DNA of 64,000 bases from JACVRN01 sp036389255 (GTDB lineage Bacteria; Acidobacteriota; Blastocatellia; Pyrinomonadales; Pyrinomonadaceae). Both the position numbers and the translations under genes were made by a program. The notes under the pieces were generated by a model. That model did not search any database and had not been told where the DNA came from. It was given only the letters and a program-made list of their open reading frames with translations. Location: contig DASVQI010000024.1 in assembly GCA_036389255.1 (NCBI GenBank), forward strand, positions 682,001-746,000, written 5' to 3'. Numbering within the stretch: position 1 is the first letter of the stretch; each line of letters starts with the position of its first letter. Positions 9,352 to 15,929 of the stretch are shown piece after piece.

Positions 9352-10452
9352 TTAAGCCTCGCCACTCGTCTTGGCCTCTTCCACGAGCATGGGTTCCTCT
9401 CGCGCCTCTTCGGGGGATTTCTCGGATTGCCTGAAGACATCAAGAAGCGCGAGCGTGATGGCCAGCACGACAGGCCCAAGAACTATGCCCACCACGCCGA
9501 AGACCTGTAGGCCGCCCAGCACAGAGAAGAAGATGAAAAGCTCATGGAGCCTCGTTCTCTCGCCCACGAGCTTCGGCCTCAGGAAATTATCTACAGTGCC
9601 TATGACGAGCGCGCCCCAAAGTACAAGAATCAGCGCTTTGCCCCACTGTCCCGTCAGCGCGAGGTAGATGGCCGCAGGCACCCAGACGACAAAAGAGCCA
9701 GCCATAGGAATCATGGAGAGAAAAGTCATCACTACGGCCCACACAATCGCGGATGGCAAACCAAGCCCCCAGAAAATAAGGCCGCCAAGAGCGCCTTGAA
9801 TGGCGGCTATGACAAGCACACCGTAGAGGCTTGCGCTAATCACGTCGCGCGTGCGCTCAAAGATTCTTTCGCTCTGCTCTCTTTTAAGCGGAAGTGTGTC
9901 CGGGAAGGCACGCACGAATCGCTCGCCGTCGCGGAACAGATAGTACATGGTGAAGATGACGAAGAATATCTGTACTATTATGCCAACGAGCCCGCCTACG
10001 AAACCGAGCGCGCGACCGGCAATCGCTCCGGTCATCCCCTTCAGGCGCTCCTTCAGAAAGTCGCCCGAGCGAAGCTCTTCTATGTTGATGTACTGGCCGA
10101 ACCATCCGATTACCCTTCCAAGCGGCGAGGATTGCGGGTCTAGAAGCGTTGAAAGGTTGCCATGCACGGAGTCGGCTGCATTGGAAAGCTCGTTGACTAC
10201 GACCAGCGTGATGAGCGTCAGTGGGACTAGAATGGTAAAGATGACCAGCAGGCTGGAAAGCAGGGCGCTCGTAGCAGGACGATGCGTCCGGGCCACCAGC
10301 CTGCGGTGAACCGGATAAAAGACTATGACCAGAACTGCGGCCCACGCCACGACATTGACGAAGGGCTGCAACATCAGCCAGCACAAATAGAGCGCGATGG
10401 CCGTCGCAACCAAAAGTGCAAGCCAGCGAGCCTGAGTCCTCTGTTCCTTCAT
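9352..10452 (-). CDS. AI-2E family transporter (PerM/YdiK type)
   Basis: A 366-residue integral membrane protein of the AI-2E transporter family. It has about seven to eight transmembrane segments: paired helices at residues 10-50, one at about 60-85, and a C-terminal cluster after residue 150. The conserved region LYGVLVIAAIQGALGGLIFWGLGLPSA and the PMAGSFVVWVPAAIYLALTGQWGKA block are typical. Members export small solutes; autoinducer-2 export is known for only one of them, and Na+/H+ antiport has been reported for others, so the substrate is open. A charged tail follows the last helix. It precedes the Nudix gene by 17 bp on the same strand. Confidence 0.88.
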   Translation of the reverse strand: MKEQRTQARWLALLVATAIALYLCWLMLQPFVNVVAWAAVLVIVFYPVHRRLVARTHRPATSALLSSLLVIFTILVPLTLITLVVVNELSNAADSVHGNLSTLLDPQSSPLGRVIGWFGQYINIEELRSGDFLKERLKGMTGAIAGRALGFVGGLVGIIVQIFFVIFTMYYLFRDGERFVRAFPDTLPLKREQSERIFERTRDVISASLYGVLVIAAIQGALGGLIFWGLGLPSAIVWAVVMTFLSMIPMAGSFVVWVPAAIYLALTGQWGKALILVLWGALVIGTVDNFLRPKLVGERTRLHELFIFFSVLGGLQVFGVVGIVLGPVVLAITLALLDVFRQSEKSPEEAREEPMLVEEAKTSGEA

Positions 10453-10543
10453 CTACTGCGCCCCCGCCTAAAAGATTCCGCACACTTTAACACGGCAGGC
10501 AAAGAATAGAACCCGGAAGTTCCATAACCCGAAGGACAAATGG

Positions 10544-10568
10544 CCCTCTGCTTAGAAGGCAGATGCTC
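10544..10568 (-). repeat. Inverted 25-bp copy of the tRNA-Arg anticodon arm
   Basis: Read on the minus strand, these 25 bases are identical to 10658-10682, the anticodon stem-loop of the adjacent tRNA-Arg with a few flanking bases. The copy lies upstream of the likely tRNA promoter, in opposite orientation, 90 bp from the original. Identity stops at both ends, so it is a discrete copy. Confidence 0.9.
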
Positions 10569-10581
10569 CATGCGCCTGCGG

Positions 10582-10612
10582 TTGACGAAGCCCGCGCCCT
10601 ACATGGTAACAT
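10582..10612 (+). promoter_or_regulatory. Candidate promoter of tRNA-Arg
   Basis: TTGACG at 10582-10587, with GGTAAC (17-bp spacing) or TAACAT (19-bp spacing) as the -10 box, about 25 bp before the tRNA. The -35 box is good; the -10 choice is uncertain. Confidence 0.45.
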
Positions 10613-10636
10613 CCAAACGCTCTATAAAAAGGTCAC

Positions 10637-10709
10637 GCTCCCGTAGCTCAGTGGATAGAGCATCTGCCTTCTAAGCAGAGGGTCGCACGTTCGAGTCGTG
10701 CCGGGGGCA
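10637..10709 (+). tRNA. tRNA-Arg (anticodon UCU)
   Basis: A 73-nt cloverleaf. Acceptor GCTCCCG pairs with CGGGGGC, and anticodon stem TCTGC/GCAGA encloses loop CTTCTAA (anticodon TCT). The T-arm GCACG-TTCGAGT-CGTGC is perfect. CCA is not encoded. Confidence 0.95.
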
Positions 10710-10774
10710 TCTCACTCGCTTGAAGAATTGAGTCGAGTGGTGTAAAGATAATTCAGCTTCAACAGGAATCTTGT

Positions 10775-10849
10775 GGCGGCTATAGTTCAGTAGGTTAGAA
10801 CGCTTGATTGTGGATCAAGAGGTCGTGGGTTCGAGCCCCACTAGCCGCC
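10775..10849 (+). tRNA. tRNA-His (anticodon GUG)
   Basis: The G-1 base is encoded and pairs with C73. The acceptor is GCGGCTA/TAGCCGC, the anticodon stem CTTGA/TCAAG encloses loop TTGTGGA (anticodon GTG), and the T-arm GTGGG-TTCGAGC-CCCAC is intact. Confidence 0.95.
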
Positions 10850-10868
10850 CCTGTAACATCAATAATTT

Positions 10869-10900
10869 AGGGTGACCATGAGGGTCACCCTTTATTGTTT
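10869..10900 (+). terminator. Terminator after tRNA-His
   Basis: AGGGTGACC / GGTCACCCT (9 bp), followed by TTTATTGTTTTG. A visibly related hairpin lies at 14011-14042, after the tRNA-Lys-like fragment. Confidence 0.85.
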
Positions 10901-10923
10901 TGTGTCCCTATAATGCGCCAGCT

Positions 10924-11036
10924 TTTTATTGCTCGATTGCCCGCTTGTAAAGGACAGCTTCCGGCTTTTCTGTAGCTGCTTCTTGCATAGAGGACAGAAA
11001 GGGATGCTAGCGCCGCTCCGGCTGCATGAGTTGGTC
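10924..11036 (-). other. Degenerate attC-like site
   Basis: On the minus strand it begins GACCAAC CTCATGCAGCCGG and ends in a CAATCGAGC block before a decayed right core. The layout (core, CTCAT, GGAGC, long centre, inner repeat, core) matches the better sites, but both core boxes are mutated. It follows the 11065 gene by 28 bp. Confidence 0.5.
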
Positions 11037-11064
11037 AACGGCGCGTGGAGGACAATCATCAATC

Positions 11065-11334
11065 TTATTTCTGTTGATTCATCAATGCCAAAATAATCAC
11101 CAACGGCGCAATTATCATACCTAGTCCACCGACAATAATACACCACCACGCCAATTTTATTCCTACAAGCTCACCGTTCGACTGTTGGATAATTTTCCGA
11201 GCCCTTAAACCATAGATGAAAGCAGTCAGTGAGCCGACGCCGCCTATGCAAGCAATCGAAAATACAAAGCCGCGAGATAAAAGTTTGCTGACCTTGACCT
11301 GCAACTCAAGATTTGGTGGTATCTGCCCGCTCAT
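11065..11334 (-). CDS. Small two-helix membrane protein (cassette gene)
   Basis: An 89-residue protein with two predicted membrane helices, at about residues 23-43 and 62-84, and a short polar N-terminus (MSGQIPPNLELQVKV). Both ends carry few charges. I do not recognise a family. It lies between an attC-like half-site upstream and a degenerate attC downstream, in the orientation typical of a cassette gene. The AT-rich third codon positions differ from the housekeeping neighbours. Function unknown. Confidence 0.65.
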   Translation of the reverse strand: MSGQIPPNLELQVKVSKLLSRGFVFSIACIGGVGSLTAFIYGLRARKIIQQSNGELVGIKLAWWCIIVGGLGMIIAPLVIILALMNQQK

Positions 11335-11411
11335 GATTATGTCATTGTATTCTGGACTTCAATAATTATTCACGAAGAAGCAAGTTTCTGAATGTTACCT
11401 AAAGCACAGCC

Positions 11412-11459
11412 GTCTAACAACAGCATGCACTCGCCGCGTACACCTATGACGGACTTGAA
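11412..11459 (-). other. attC-like half-site
   Basis: The right core is perfect (GTTAGAC on the minus strand at 11412-11418). The left side keeps TGATTCAAGTCC but has lost a recognisable left core next to the 11460 gene's stop codon. Confidence 0.5.
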
Positions 11460-11900
11460 TCATTCCATCGCTTTAATAACCTGCTTTCGAGCGGAGAGTC
11501 CGCCGAGATAAGCTGCGGCGAACTTCGTTACAAAAGAGATAACAAAGAGCAATGCTAACTGCCCAAACTCCCCCGCAAACACAAGAACTGTTATATCAAT
11601 AAGGAAATATACCAACCAGACGAGTAGCGCGGCAGTAACGCTAAACCGGGCCGCAAACTTTTTACCTATCCATCGGCCCGCGAGGAACATCAACGGCATC
11701 CCGACGACGATGCTCGAATATGGTGCGCTGACCCGCGCGTGCGCTTGATAGAATGCAACATCCTGCCCCGGATTGATGAGATAGCTATAGACCACCATGT
11801 ACAGGATGTGAATCCCTACATTAAGAATCAAGACGGCGATGGCTGCTGGAATAATCAAGAGCCAACGATTTTTCGTCGCCGGAGTTCGCTTCATATTCAT
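11460..11900 (-). CDS. Four-helix membrane protein (cassette gene)
   Basis: A 146-residue hydrophobic protein with about four transmembrane helices, near residues 14-38, 58-75, 88-108 and 113-135. A basic N-terminus (MNMKRTPATKNR) suggests a cytoplasmic start. I recognise no family. It starts at ATG 11900 or 11894. The stop codon abuts a decayed attC-like site, and an upstream attC-like site ends 32 bp before the start, so it looks like one complete cassette. It may be a small transporter or an immunity-like protein, but nothing in the sequence decides this. Confidence 0.65.
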   Translation of the reverse strand: MNMKRTPATKNRWLLIIPAAIAVLILNVGIHILYMVVYSYLINPGQDVAFYQAHARVSAPYSSIVVGMPLMFLAGRWIGKKFAARFSVTAALLVWLVYFLIDITVLVFAGEFGQLALLFVISFVTKFAAAYLGGLSARKQVIKAME

Positions 11901-11931
11901 AGCGTTTTCGAGAATCTACGAAACTGCAAGC

Positions 11932-12037
11932 ATCTAAGGCTCGAATTAACAGGGCGGAGCGAAGCCACTCAAGATAGAAAGGACAAAAGAGCATGAAAGG
12001 CACGCAATCGCCGCTCTGGTTGAATGAGTTGTTGGGC
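11932..12037 (-). other. attC-like site
   Basis: On the minus strand, left core GCCCAAC at 12031-12037 is followed by AACTCATTCAACC, and the right end reads TTAATTCGAGC then CTTAGAT at 11932-11938, one base away from a GTTAGAT core. Length 106 bp. Confidence 0.7.
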
Positions 12038-12044
12038 TGCTGTG

Positions 12045-12446
12045 TTATTCAACGCCGAATATTAAAGCTGTTATCATCCCTGTTACAAACATTATTAGAA
12101 TCATTCCGGTCAAAACTAACAAAGCCAACCCGCTTGTACGCAATCCCCGCTTGAGGCCACGCGACTTTAGCAGGTACACGAAAAGCGCAAAGACACCAAA
12201 GAGAACAACCAATATCCGAAAGACAGAACCCAAAGATTTACCGCGCTCAAGGCTGTCGTAATGGCACCAGCCGAGAATCAATATACCGAAACCAATAACA
12301 GTCACGAAATCTAAGAGGCGAGATTGTGTACCACCTTTATCAAAAAGAACGGTAACAGGAGCAAGCAACGCACAGAATATAGCAGCCGTAACTAGCAGGT
12401 GGCGTTTACGCTGCCGATATTCGGAATCAGATATAATTTGTTCCAT
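12045..12446 (-). CDS. Small membrane protein with four helices (cassette gene)
   Basis: A 133-residue protein. Four hydrophobic segments lie near residues 17-35, 45-60, 73-90 and 108-130, and the N-terminus is charged (MEQIISDSEYRQRKRH). I see no family signature. The stop codon lies seven bases before the left core of the attC-like site, and another attC site ends 20 bp upstream of the start, so gene plus site form a compact cassette of about 535 bp. The composition is AT-richer than the window average. Function unknown. Confidence 0.65.
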   Translation of the reverse strand: MEQIISDSEYRQRKRHLLVTAAIFCALLAPVTVLFDKGGTQSRLLDFVTVIGFGILILGWCHYDSLERGKSLGSVFRILVVLFGVFALFVYLLKSRGLKRGLRTSGLALLVLTGMILIMFVTGMITALIFGVE

Positions 12447-12465
12447 AAGAAAGCTAATCTAAGCG

Positions 12466-12570
12466 GCCCAACGCCCGCATTGACCCTGCCCGCTCATGCA
12501 GCCTTCAATATCAAAGGAAGAATCATGAGAAACATGCTAGCGTGGGCTCGGGTTGAATGAGTTGTTAGAT
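12466..12570 (-). other. attC-like site with both core boxes intact
   Basis: On the minus strand, left core ATCTAAC (12564-12570) fits RYYYAAC and right core GTTGGGC (12466-12472) fits GTTRRRY. The inner arms read AACTCATTCAACCCGAGC and GGTCAATGCGGGC. Length 105 bp. The stop codon of the 12565 gene is the TAA of the left core. Confidence 0.85.
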
Positions 12571-13047
12571 GTTGGTCATCTGTCCAAAAATGTGCTGAGC
12601 AAATCTTTTAGCTATTGCCACCGAAGGAGCGAAAACTGTTACATTGATTTTTCCTTTGCGGAATTTAATTGTCGGCCAAGCCGTACTACCGCGATTAGTC
12701 CAGATATAATTTTCGTCACCCAAATTCGGCAAACTCCCCTTAATCTTTCTCTTGCCCATTATATTATCGAAGGCAATAGATTCCCCCTCGAAAACATCCC
12801 GGGCATCCTTCTCCCGCTTCCAGATAGAAATATCTACCAATGCCTGATTCTTACCCAGGTGAAACGTGATGCTTTGCTGGAAAGGGTCGTTAGTGTTAAT
12901 TACATTAATTCGCTGAACTTTCCAGGCAGGCTCTTTCTCCCGGAATACTTGTTCGACTTTCGTAATAAATTGCGGCTTATCTTGAGCCAAAACATTACTT
13001 GATAAGCATAAGATAATCAAAAGTAATCCTATTTGTTTTACTCTCAT
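12565..13047 (-). CDS. Secreted hypothetical protein (cassette gene)
   Basis: A 160-residue protein with a clear Sec signal peptide (MRVKQIGLLLIILCLSSNVLA, cleavage after VLA-Q) and a mature region of about 139 residues. The mature part is mixed alpha/beta without cysteines or a recognised motif. It is therefore likely periplasmic or extracellular. The TAA stop is embedded in the attC left core, a hallmark of integron cassette genes, and another attC lies upstream. Function unknown. Confidence 0.72.
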   Translation of the reverse strand: MRVKQIGLLLIILCLSSNVLAQDKPQFITKVEQVFREKEPAWKVQRINVINTNDPFQQSITFHLGKNQALVDISIWKREKDARDVFEGESIAFDNIMGKRKIKGSLPNLGDENYIWTNRGSTAWPTIKFRKGKINVTVFAPSVAIAKRFAQHIFGQMTNI

Positions 13048-13079
13048 GATTGTATTACCTCTTTCGCCAAGAGTGAGCC

Positions 13080-13179
13080 ATCCAACGCTCGAAGTAACCG
13101 GGCGAGCACAACCTCGAAATCATTTAAGTTGACGATAAAAGGCAAGCTTCATCCGCTCCGGTTGAATGAGTTGTTAGAC
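13080..13179 (-). other. attC-like site with both core boxes intact
   Basis: On the minus strand, left core GTCTAAC (13173-13179) and right core GTTGGAT (13080-13086) both fit consensus. The inner arms are AACTCATTCAACCGGAGCGG and GGTTACTTCGAGC. Length 100 bp. The DoxX reading frame runs through the left core and into the site. Confidence 0.87.
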
Positions 13180-13652
13180 TTCGCCTTTCGATGAAACCAC
13201 TCCTGTTCCGTTGCGAAATATGTCCACCAGATTACGAATAACTGGAACGGCACTCTCACGAACAGATAAGCCGGGCCAGCACCATGACCTCCGAAATCAA
13301 TCCGGTTAATAGCTGAATAAACATTCGCGGGTAAAAGACCTATGAGCATCAAGATAAGAAGGAGACCAGTCAATCGGGTCAGGCGGGGAATCCAGACACC
13401 CACAGCTCCGAGCAACTCCAATATTCCCGTGAGATAAATAAGCTCAATCCGATATGGGACAGCAGGGGGGATCATTGCGGCCATCCCTTCAGTGCTGATG
13501 AAATGTCCGATAGATGTGAAAATGAAGAACAATGACAGACCGGCTCTAGCTCGCTTGGCTGGAGGGATTTTGAAACCAGCGACCCATCTACCCATTAGAG
13601 TAAGTATTAGATAAGGAATTATGAGCAGCAACAAAAGAAATAGTAGTGTCAT
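13149..13652 (-). CDS. DoxX-family membrane protein (cassette gene) with attC-coded C-terminus
   Basis: A 167-residue protein with four to five membrane helices, resembling DoxX/DoxX-like proteins: an N-terminal helix, then GLSLFFIFTSIGHFIS, a middle helix around LTGILELLGAVGVWIP, and a following helix rich in Leu. DoxX proteins are small membrane proteins often linked to redox or thiol metabolism, but most are uncharacterised. The last residues, SNNSFNRSG, are encoded by the attC-like site itself, since the frame passes the usual stop position in the left core. The gene lies in the cassette array. The family call is moderate, from overall layout. Confidence 0.75.
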   Translation of the reverse strand: MTLLFLLLLLIIPYLILTLMGRWVAGFKIPPAKRARAGLSLFFIFTSIGHFISTEGMAAMIPPAVPYRIELIYLTGILELLGAVGVWIPRLTRLTGLLLILMLIGLLPANVYSAINRIDFGGHGAGPAYLFVRVPFQLFVIWWTYFATEQEWFHRKAKSNNSFNRSG

Positions 13653-13674
13653 ATATTCACGCCTCGGAATAGAA

Positions 13675-13788
13675 GCCTAAAGCTAATTAGATTTACTATT
13701 TTCTACCTGCAAATATCCTCATTTAGACATCTAATCCTGCAACGTTCTCTGATTTCCTAAGATAACAATCCATGTCACAGAATTAGGC
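13675..13788 (-). other. Degenerate attC-like site
   Basis: The minus-strand left end GCCTAAT (13782-13788) and right end TTTAGGC (13675-13681) are complementary but each is one base off the core consensus. CTAATTAGC stands where the better sites have TTAATTCGGC. Length 114 bp. It would be the upstream site of the DoxX cassette. Confidence 0.4.
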
Positions 13789-13937
13789 TGCTCTATCCTT
13801 CTGAATTAGATGACCATTAGAATCTATTTGATTTCGTTCGCCTCTTAGGCATAGACAGCTATACCCAGCCATAATAACAAAGAGCGCGCGAGTAAGTAAT
13901 ACACACTCTTAAGTAGTCAGTTAAACTCAGCAATAAA

Positions 13938-13991
13938 GCTTGGTTAAGACTCTTAATCAGCGAGTCGCAGGTTCGAGCCAAGCACGGCCCG
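13938..13991 (+). pseudogene. Degenerate tRNA-Lys-like fragment
   Basis: The anticodon-arm-like segment GACTCTTAATCAG, a T-loop GGTTCGAGCC and a CGGCCCG end resemble the 3' two-thirds of tRNA-Lys (CUU), but there is no matching 5' acceptor strand and the T-stem is mispaired. A terminator like that of tRNA-His follows. I read it as a tRNA remnant. The rest of the 13653-14065 gap holds only this, the degenerate attC and the terminator. Confidence 0.5.
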
Positions 13992-14010
13992 TCTTTTGAG
14001 CCAATAAATT

Positions 14011-14042
14011 AGGGCGACCCTAAAGTCGCCCTTCTTTTTTTG
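14011..14042 (+). terminator. Terminator after the tRNA-Lys-like fragment
   Basis: AGGGCGAC / GTCGCCCT (8 bp), followed by TTCTTTTTTTT. Stem sequence and flanks resemble the tRNA-His terminator at 10869-10900. Confidence 0.85.
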
Positions 14043-14065
14043 TGTGCCTCTCGCAAACGTTCCGG

Positions 14066-14545
14066 CTAAACCGGGCTAATTAGCTCATCCATGGACTTTC
14101 CGTTGATGAATACTTTTACCCTTTTCACGGTAGGAAACTGCTTGGCCGTCTCTATAATCTGCCCCTTGATGCGGGGCTCGTCGCAGATGCCCGCCACGCT
14201 TGGCCCTTCCCCCGTGAGATGAATGATTGCTGTGCCATTTGCAATTGACACACTCTTCAATTTCATACCCCGCCAGTAGTTGCCCAAATTAAGGTCAATC
14301 TCTTTTTTATCAGGTTCGCGGTCAGCGAATAATTCCAGAATGGCGGCTTTAAGCGGTGCAGCCGTTGCTGTGACCTTCCGCGTCACGGGCACAAGGCTGT
14401 CTTCACAACCAACTTTCTTGCCATTTTTCCCGTTGTCGCCCAGAGCAACCAGATAGATTTTGACCTCAGTTGTTCCTGATTGGGCGAGCCCAAACGAGCT
14501 ACAGGCCATCAAGAGCGCAGTCAGCAGAACGATTTTAACTTTCAT
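14066..14545 (-). CDS. Secreted GerMN-domain-like protein
   Basis: A 159-residue protein with a signal peptide (MKVKIVLLTALLMACSSFGLAQ) and a mature domain resembling the GerMN (sporulation and spore germination) fold: an LxxLF helix in the middle, a strand with GTAIIHLTG, and a closing IIETAKQFPTVKRVKVFINGK segment. GerMN domains occur in secreted or lipid-anchored envelope proteins of many non-sporulating bacteria, with unclear function. The ATG at 14545 has a good AAGGGGAA ribosome site; an upstream in-frame start at 14602 would bury the signal peptide and is rejected. Two cysteines in the mature part (near 46 and 120) could form a disulphide. Confidence 0.75.
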   Translation of the reverse strand: MKVKIVLLTALLMACSSFGLAQSGTTEVKIYLVALGDNGKNGKKVGCEDSLVPVTRKVTATAAPLKAAILELFADREPDKKEIDLNLGNYWRGMKLKSVSIANGTAIIHLTGEGPSVAGICDEPRIKGQIIETAKQFPTVKRVKVFINGKSMDELISPV

Positions 14546-14732
14546 TTTCCCCTTTTCAGCAGTTGATTTTTCTATCAGCAGACGAAACACATTTATCTTC
14601 ATTATCTACAAACCTTGATTGAGCATCATCTATTTAAGACAGGCTTGTGTTGATGCGGTTTATCTGTCTTGTGCGCCTTGTCTAAACAAGAAGTTCGCCG
14701 TTAGAGGCTCTCTTCTATACAATCCCTGCGCC

Positions 14733-15398
14733 TTATGGCTTAGCTTTTTGTAACCACCAAGGCACGTCATAATTGACTTCTTCCGGCGGCACAATCATTG
14801 ACTGCTCGCACGTGAAATAACACCAAAAAGCTGCGCGTAACTGTGGGTTGTAAATCTCAAAGGCTTTCTTCTGTTGCTGTTCTTCTAAAAACTTTTGATA
14901 AGCGCCGATTGGCTCAAAAGGATTAGATTGTTGAAAGATGACAGTGCCGCCATACTGCTGATAAAGGCTTTTACTCACCTTCCACTGAATGACTGTTGCT
15001 TCGGCAATTGTTCTTATTGCGCCTCTGGCTACGCGTTTTCCAAAGATGGTGCGGCTTACAGAGTTAATCTCGTCAACTGATGCAGTGATTCCATGCGTCT
15101 TGGCATATTCTCTCAGCAGAGGATTCAAGATTAAAGAAACCAATTTATCCGCTTCATATTCACGAACCCACTTCTCGTATTCAGCGCCTTTATACTGGCG
15201 CTTTGCGTCATTACGCTCTTGGTTTCCAATCTCAATTTGCCTGCCGGAAATGTTTTCGTTAAGGACTCGCGCGACCGGCTGATTTAATGTACGCGTGCCT
15301 TTAGTTTGAGCGGCAGCTCCGGGACTAACAGACGTTAATATTGCTGTCACAACCAGAACGAAAAGTGCCAGCCTGTAGCTATATCTCATAATAATCAT
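14733..15398 (-). CDS. Secreted hypothetical protein
   Basis: A protein of about 221 residues with a signal peptide (RYSYRLALFVLVVTAILTSV, ending near GAAAQ). The mature region is mostly helical and charged. Its C-terminal half has a Gln-rich stretch (EEQQQKK) and an aromatic-rich end (AFWCYFTCEQ) before WWLQKAKP. The helical layout faintly recalls SurA-type chaperone N-domains, but I see no peptidyl-prolyl isomerase domain, so no family is claimed. The frame extends to 15440, but starts at 15398 or 15389 place the signal peptide correctly. It starts close downstream of the 15447 gene and is probably co-transcribed with it. Confidence 0.65.
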   Translation of the reverse strand: MIIMRYSYRLALFVLVVTAILTSVSPGAAAQTKGTRTLNQPVARVLNENISGRQIEIGNQERNDAKRQYKGAEYEKWVREYEADKLVSLILNPLLREYAKTHGITASVDEINSVSRTIFGKRVARGAIRTIAEATVIQWKVSKSLYQQYGGTVIFQQSNPFEPIGAYQKFLEEQQQKKAFEIYNPQLRAAFWCYFTCEQSMIVPPEEVNYDVPWWLQKAKP

Positions 15399-15446
15399 CT
15401 TCAAAAGCGCATATCCTTTACTTCCAAGTTTCAGAGCCATACAAAT

Positions 15447-15731
15447 TCACAATAGGTCTTTGAGCCGCTTACAGGAGGTGAGCAGAATTTGACGCTCCTC
15501 TTCTGCTTTCGCCAATTCTCCTTCTTGAATCCGGGAAAGCAGAGACTTGCTTTGCTCCTCTATCTGACCGGCGCTCTCCTTTTGCGCCATGTCGTCAAAT
15601 TCTTCATGCAACTTTGCAGTATGATGCGCGAGGTCACATCTCCTCACGTCGGCTAAATCTTCAATCTTGTTTCCCTTCAGTTCAGATATTAGTAGGGTTA
15701 GCCGTGTAAACGGACTCAGAGAGCGTGCCAT
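15447..15731 (-). CDS. Small charged helical protein, unknown
   Basis: A 94-residue soluble protein, strongly charged and probably an antiparallel or extended coiled coil (residues 35-90, rich in Glu, Lys, Gln and Leu). No signal peptide, membrane helix or known motif. It sits between the attC-like site at 15866-15916 and the secreted-protein gene, seven bases from the latter's longest frame. Composition is mid-range. It could be a cassette gene whose own downstream site is lost, but no attC is visible after it. Confidence 0.55.
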   Translation of the reverse strand: MARSLSPFTRLTLLISELKGNKIEDLADVRRCDLAHHTAKLHEEFDDMAQKESAGQIEEQSKSLLSRIQEGELAKAEEERQILLTSCKRLKDLL

Positions 15732-15865
15732 TCGATTTGCTCCTTAGCAAAATAGCTGTTTGATTCACCCCTACCGGGAAATTCCAGACGAGATGAGAAG
15801 GAAGTTAGCTTAACTCCATACTCTATTGAGACTAGGCAAGAGACTACGTAATGTCAACTTCAGCA

Positions 15866-15916
15866 TCCTAATCCGAGCATGAGCTTTATGAAAATTGGTT
15901 TAATGAGTTGTTAGGC
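15866..15916 (-). other. Short attC-like site
   Basis: On the minus strand, left core GCCTAAC (15910-15916) is followed by AACTCATTAAACC; the right core ATTAGGA (15866-15872) has lost the G of the crossover point. At 51 bp it lacks the long centre of the other sites. It follows the lipoprotein gene's stop by 14 bp. Confidence 0.6.
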
Positions 15917-15929
15917 CGGCGGCAGAACT

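Larger units (their letters stand above)
10924..13788 (-). mobile_element. Gene-cassette array 1 (attC-like sites, no integrase)
   Basis: Five short minus-strand genes, each followed downstream by an attC-like site of about 100 bp: a 2-TM protein, two multi-TM proteins, a secreted protein and a DoxX protein. Gene orientation and attC orientation agree throughout. Base composition is clearly AT-richer than in the flanking housekeeping genes. The block begins right after the tRNA-His terminator and ends before a tRNA-Lys-like fragment. No tyrosine recombinase lies in the window, so it matches what is called a CALIN (cluster of attC sites lacking an integrase). The outermost sites are degenerate, so the array is probably old and partly immobile. 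Confidence 0.7.

Noticed and set aside
14640..14720. A further attC-like site (CTCTAAC ... GTTTAGAC)
   Set aside because: The inner arms of the other sites are missing, and the short palindrome around TTGTTTAGACAA explains the similarity.
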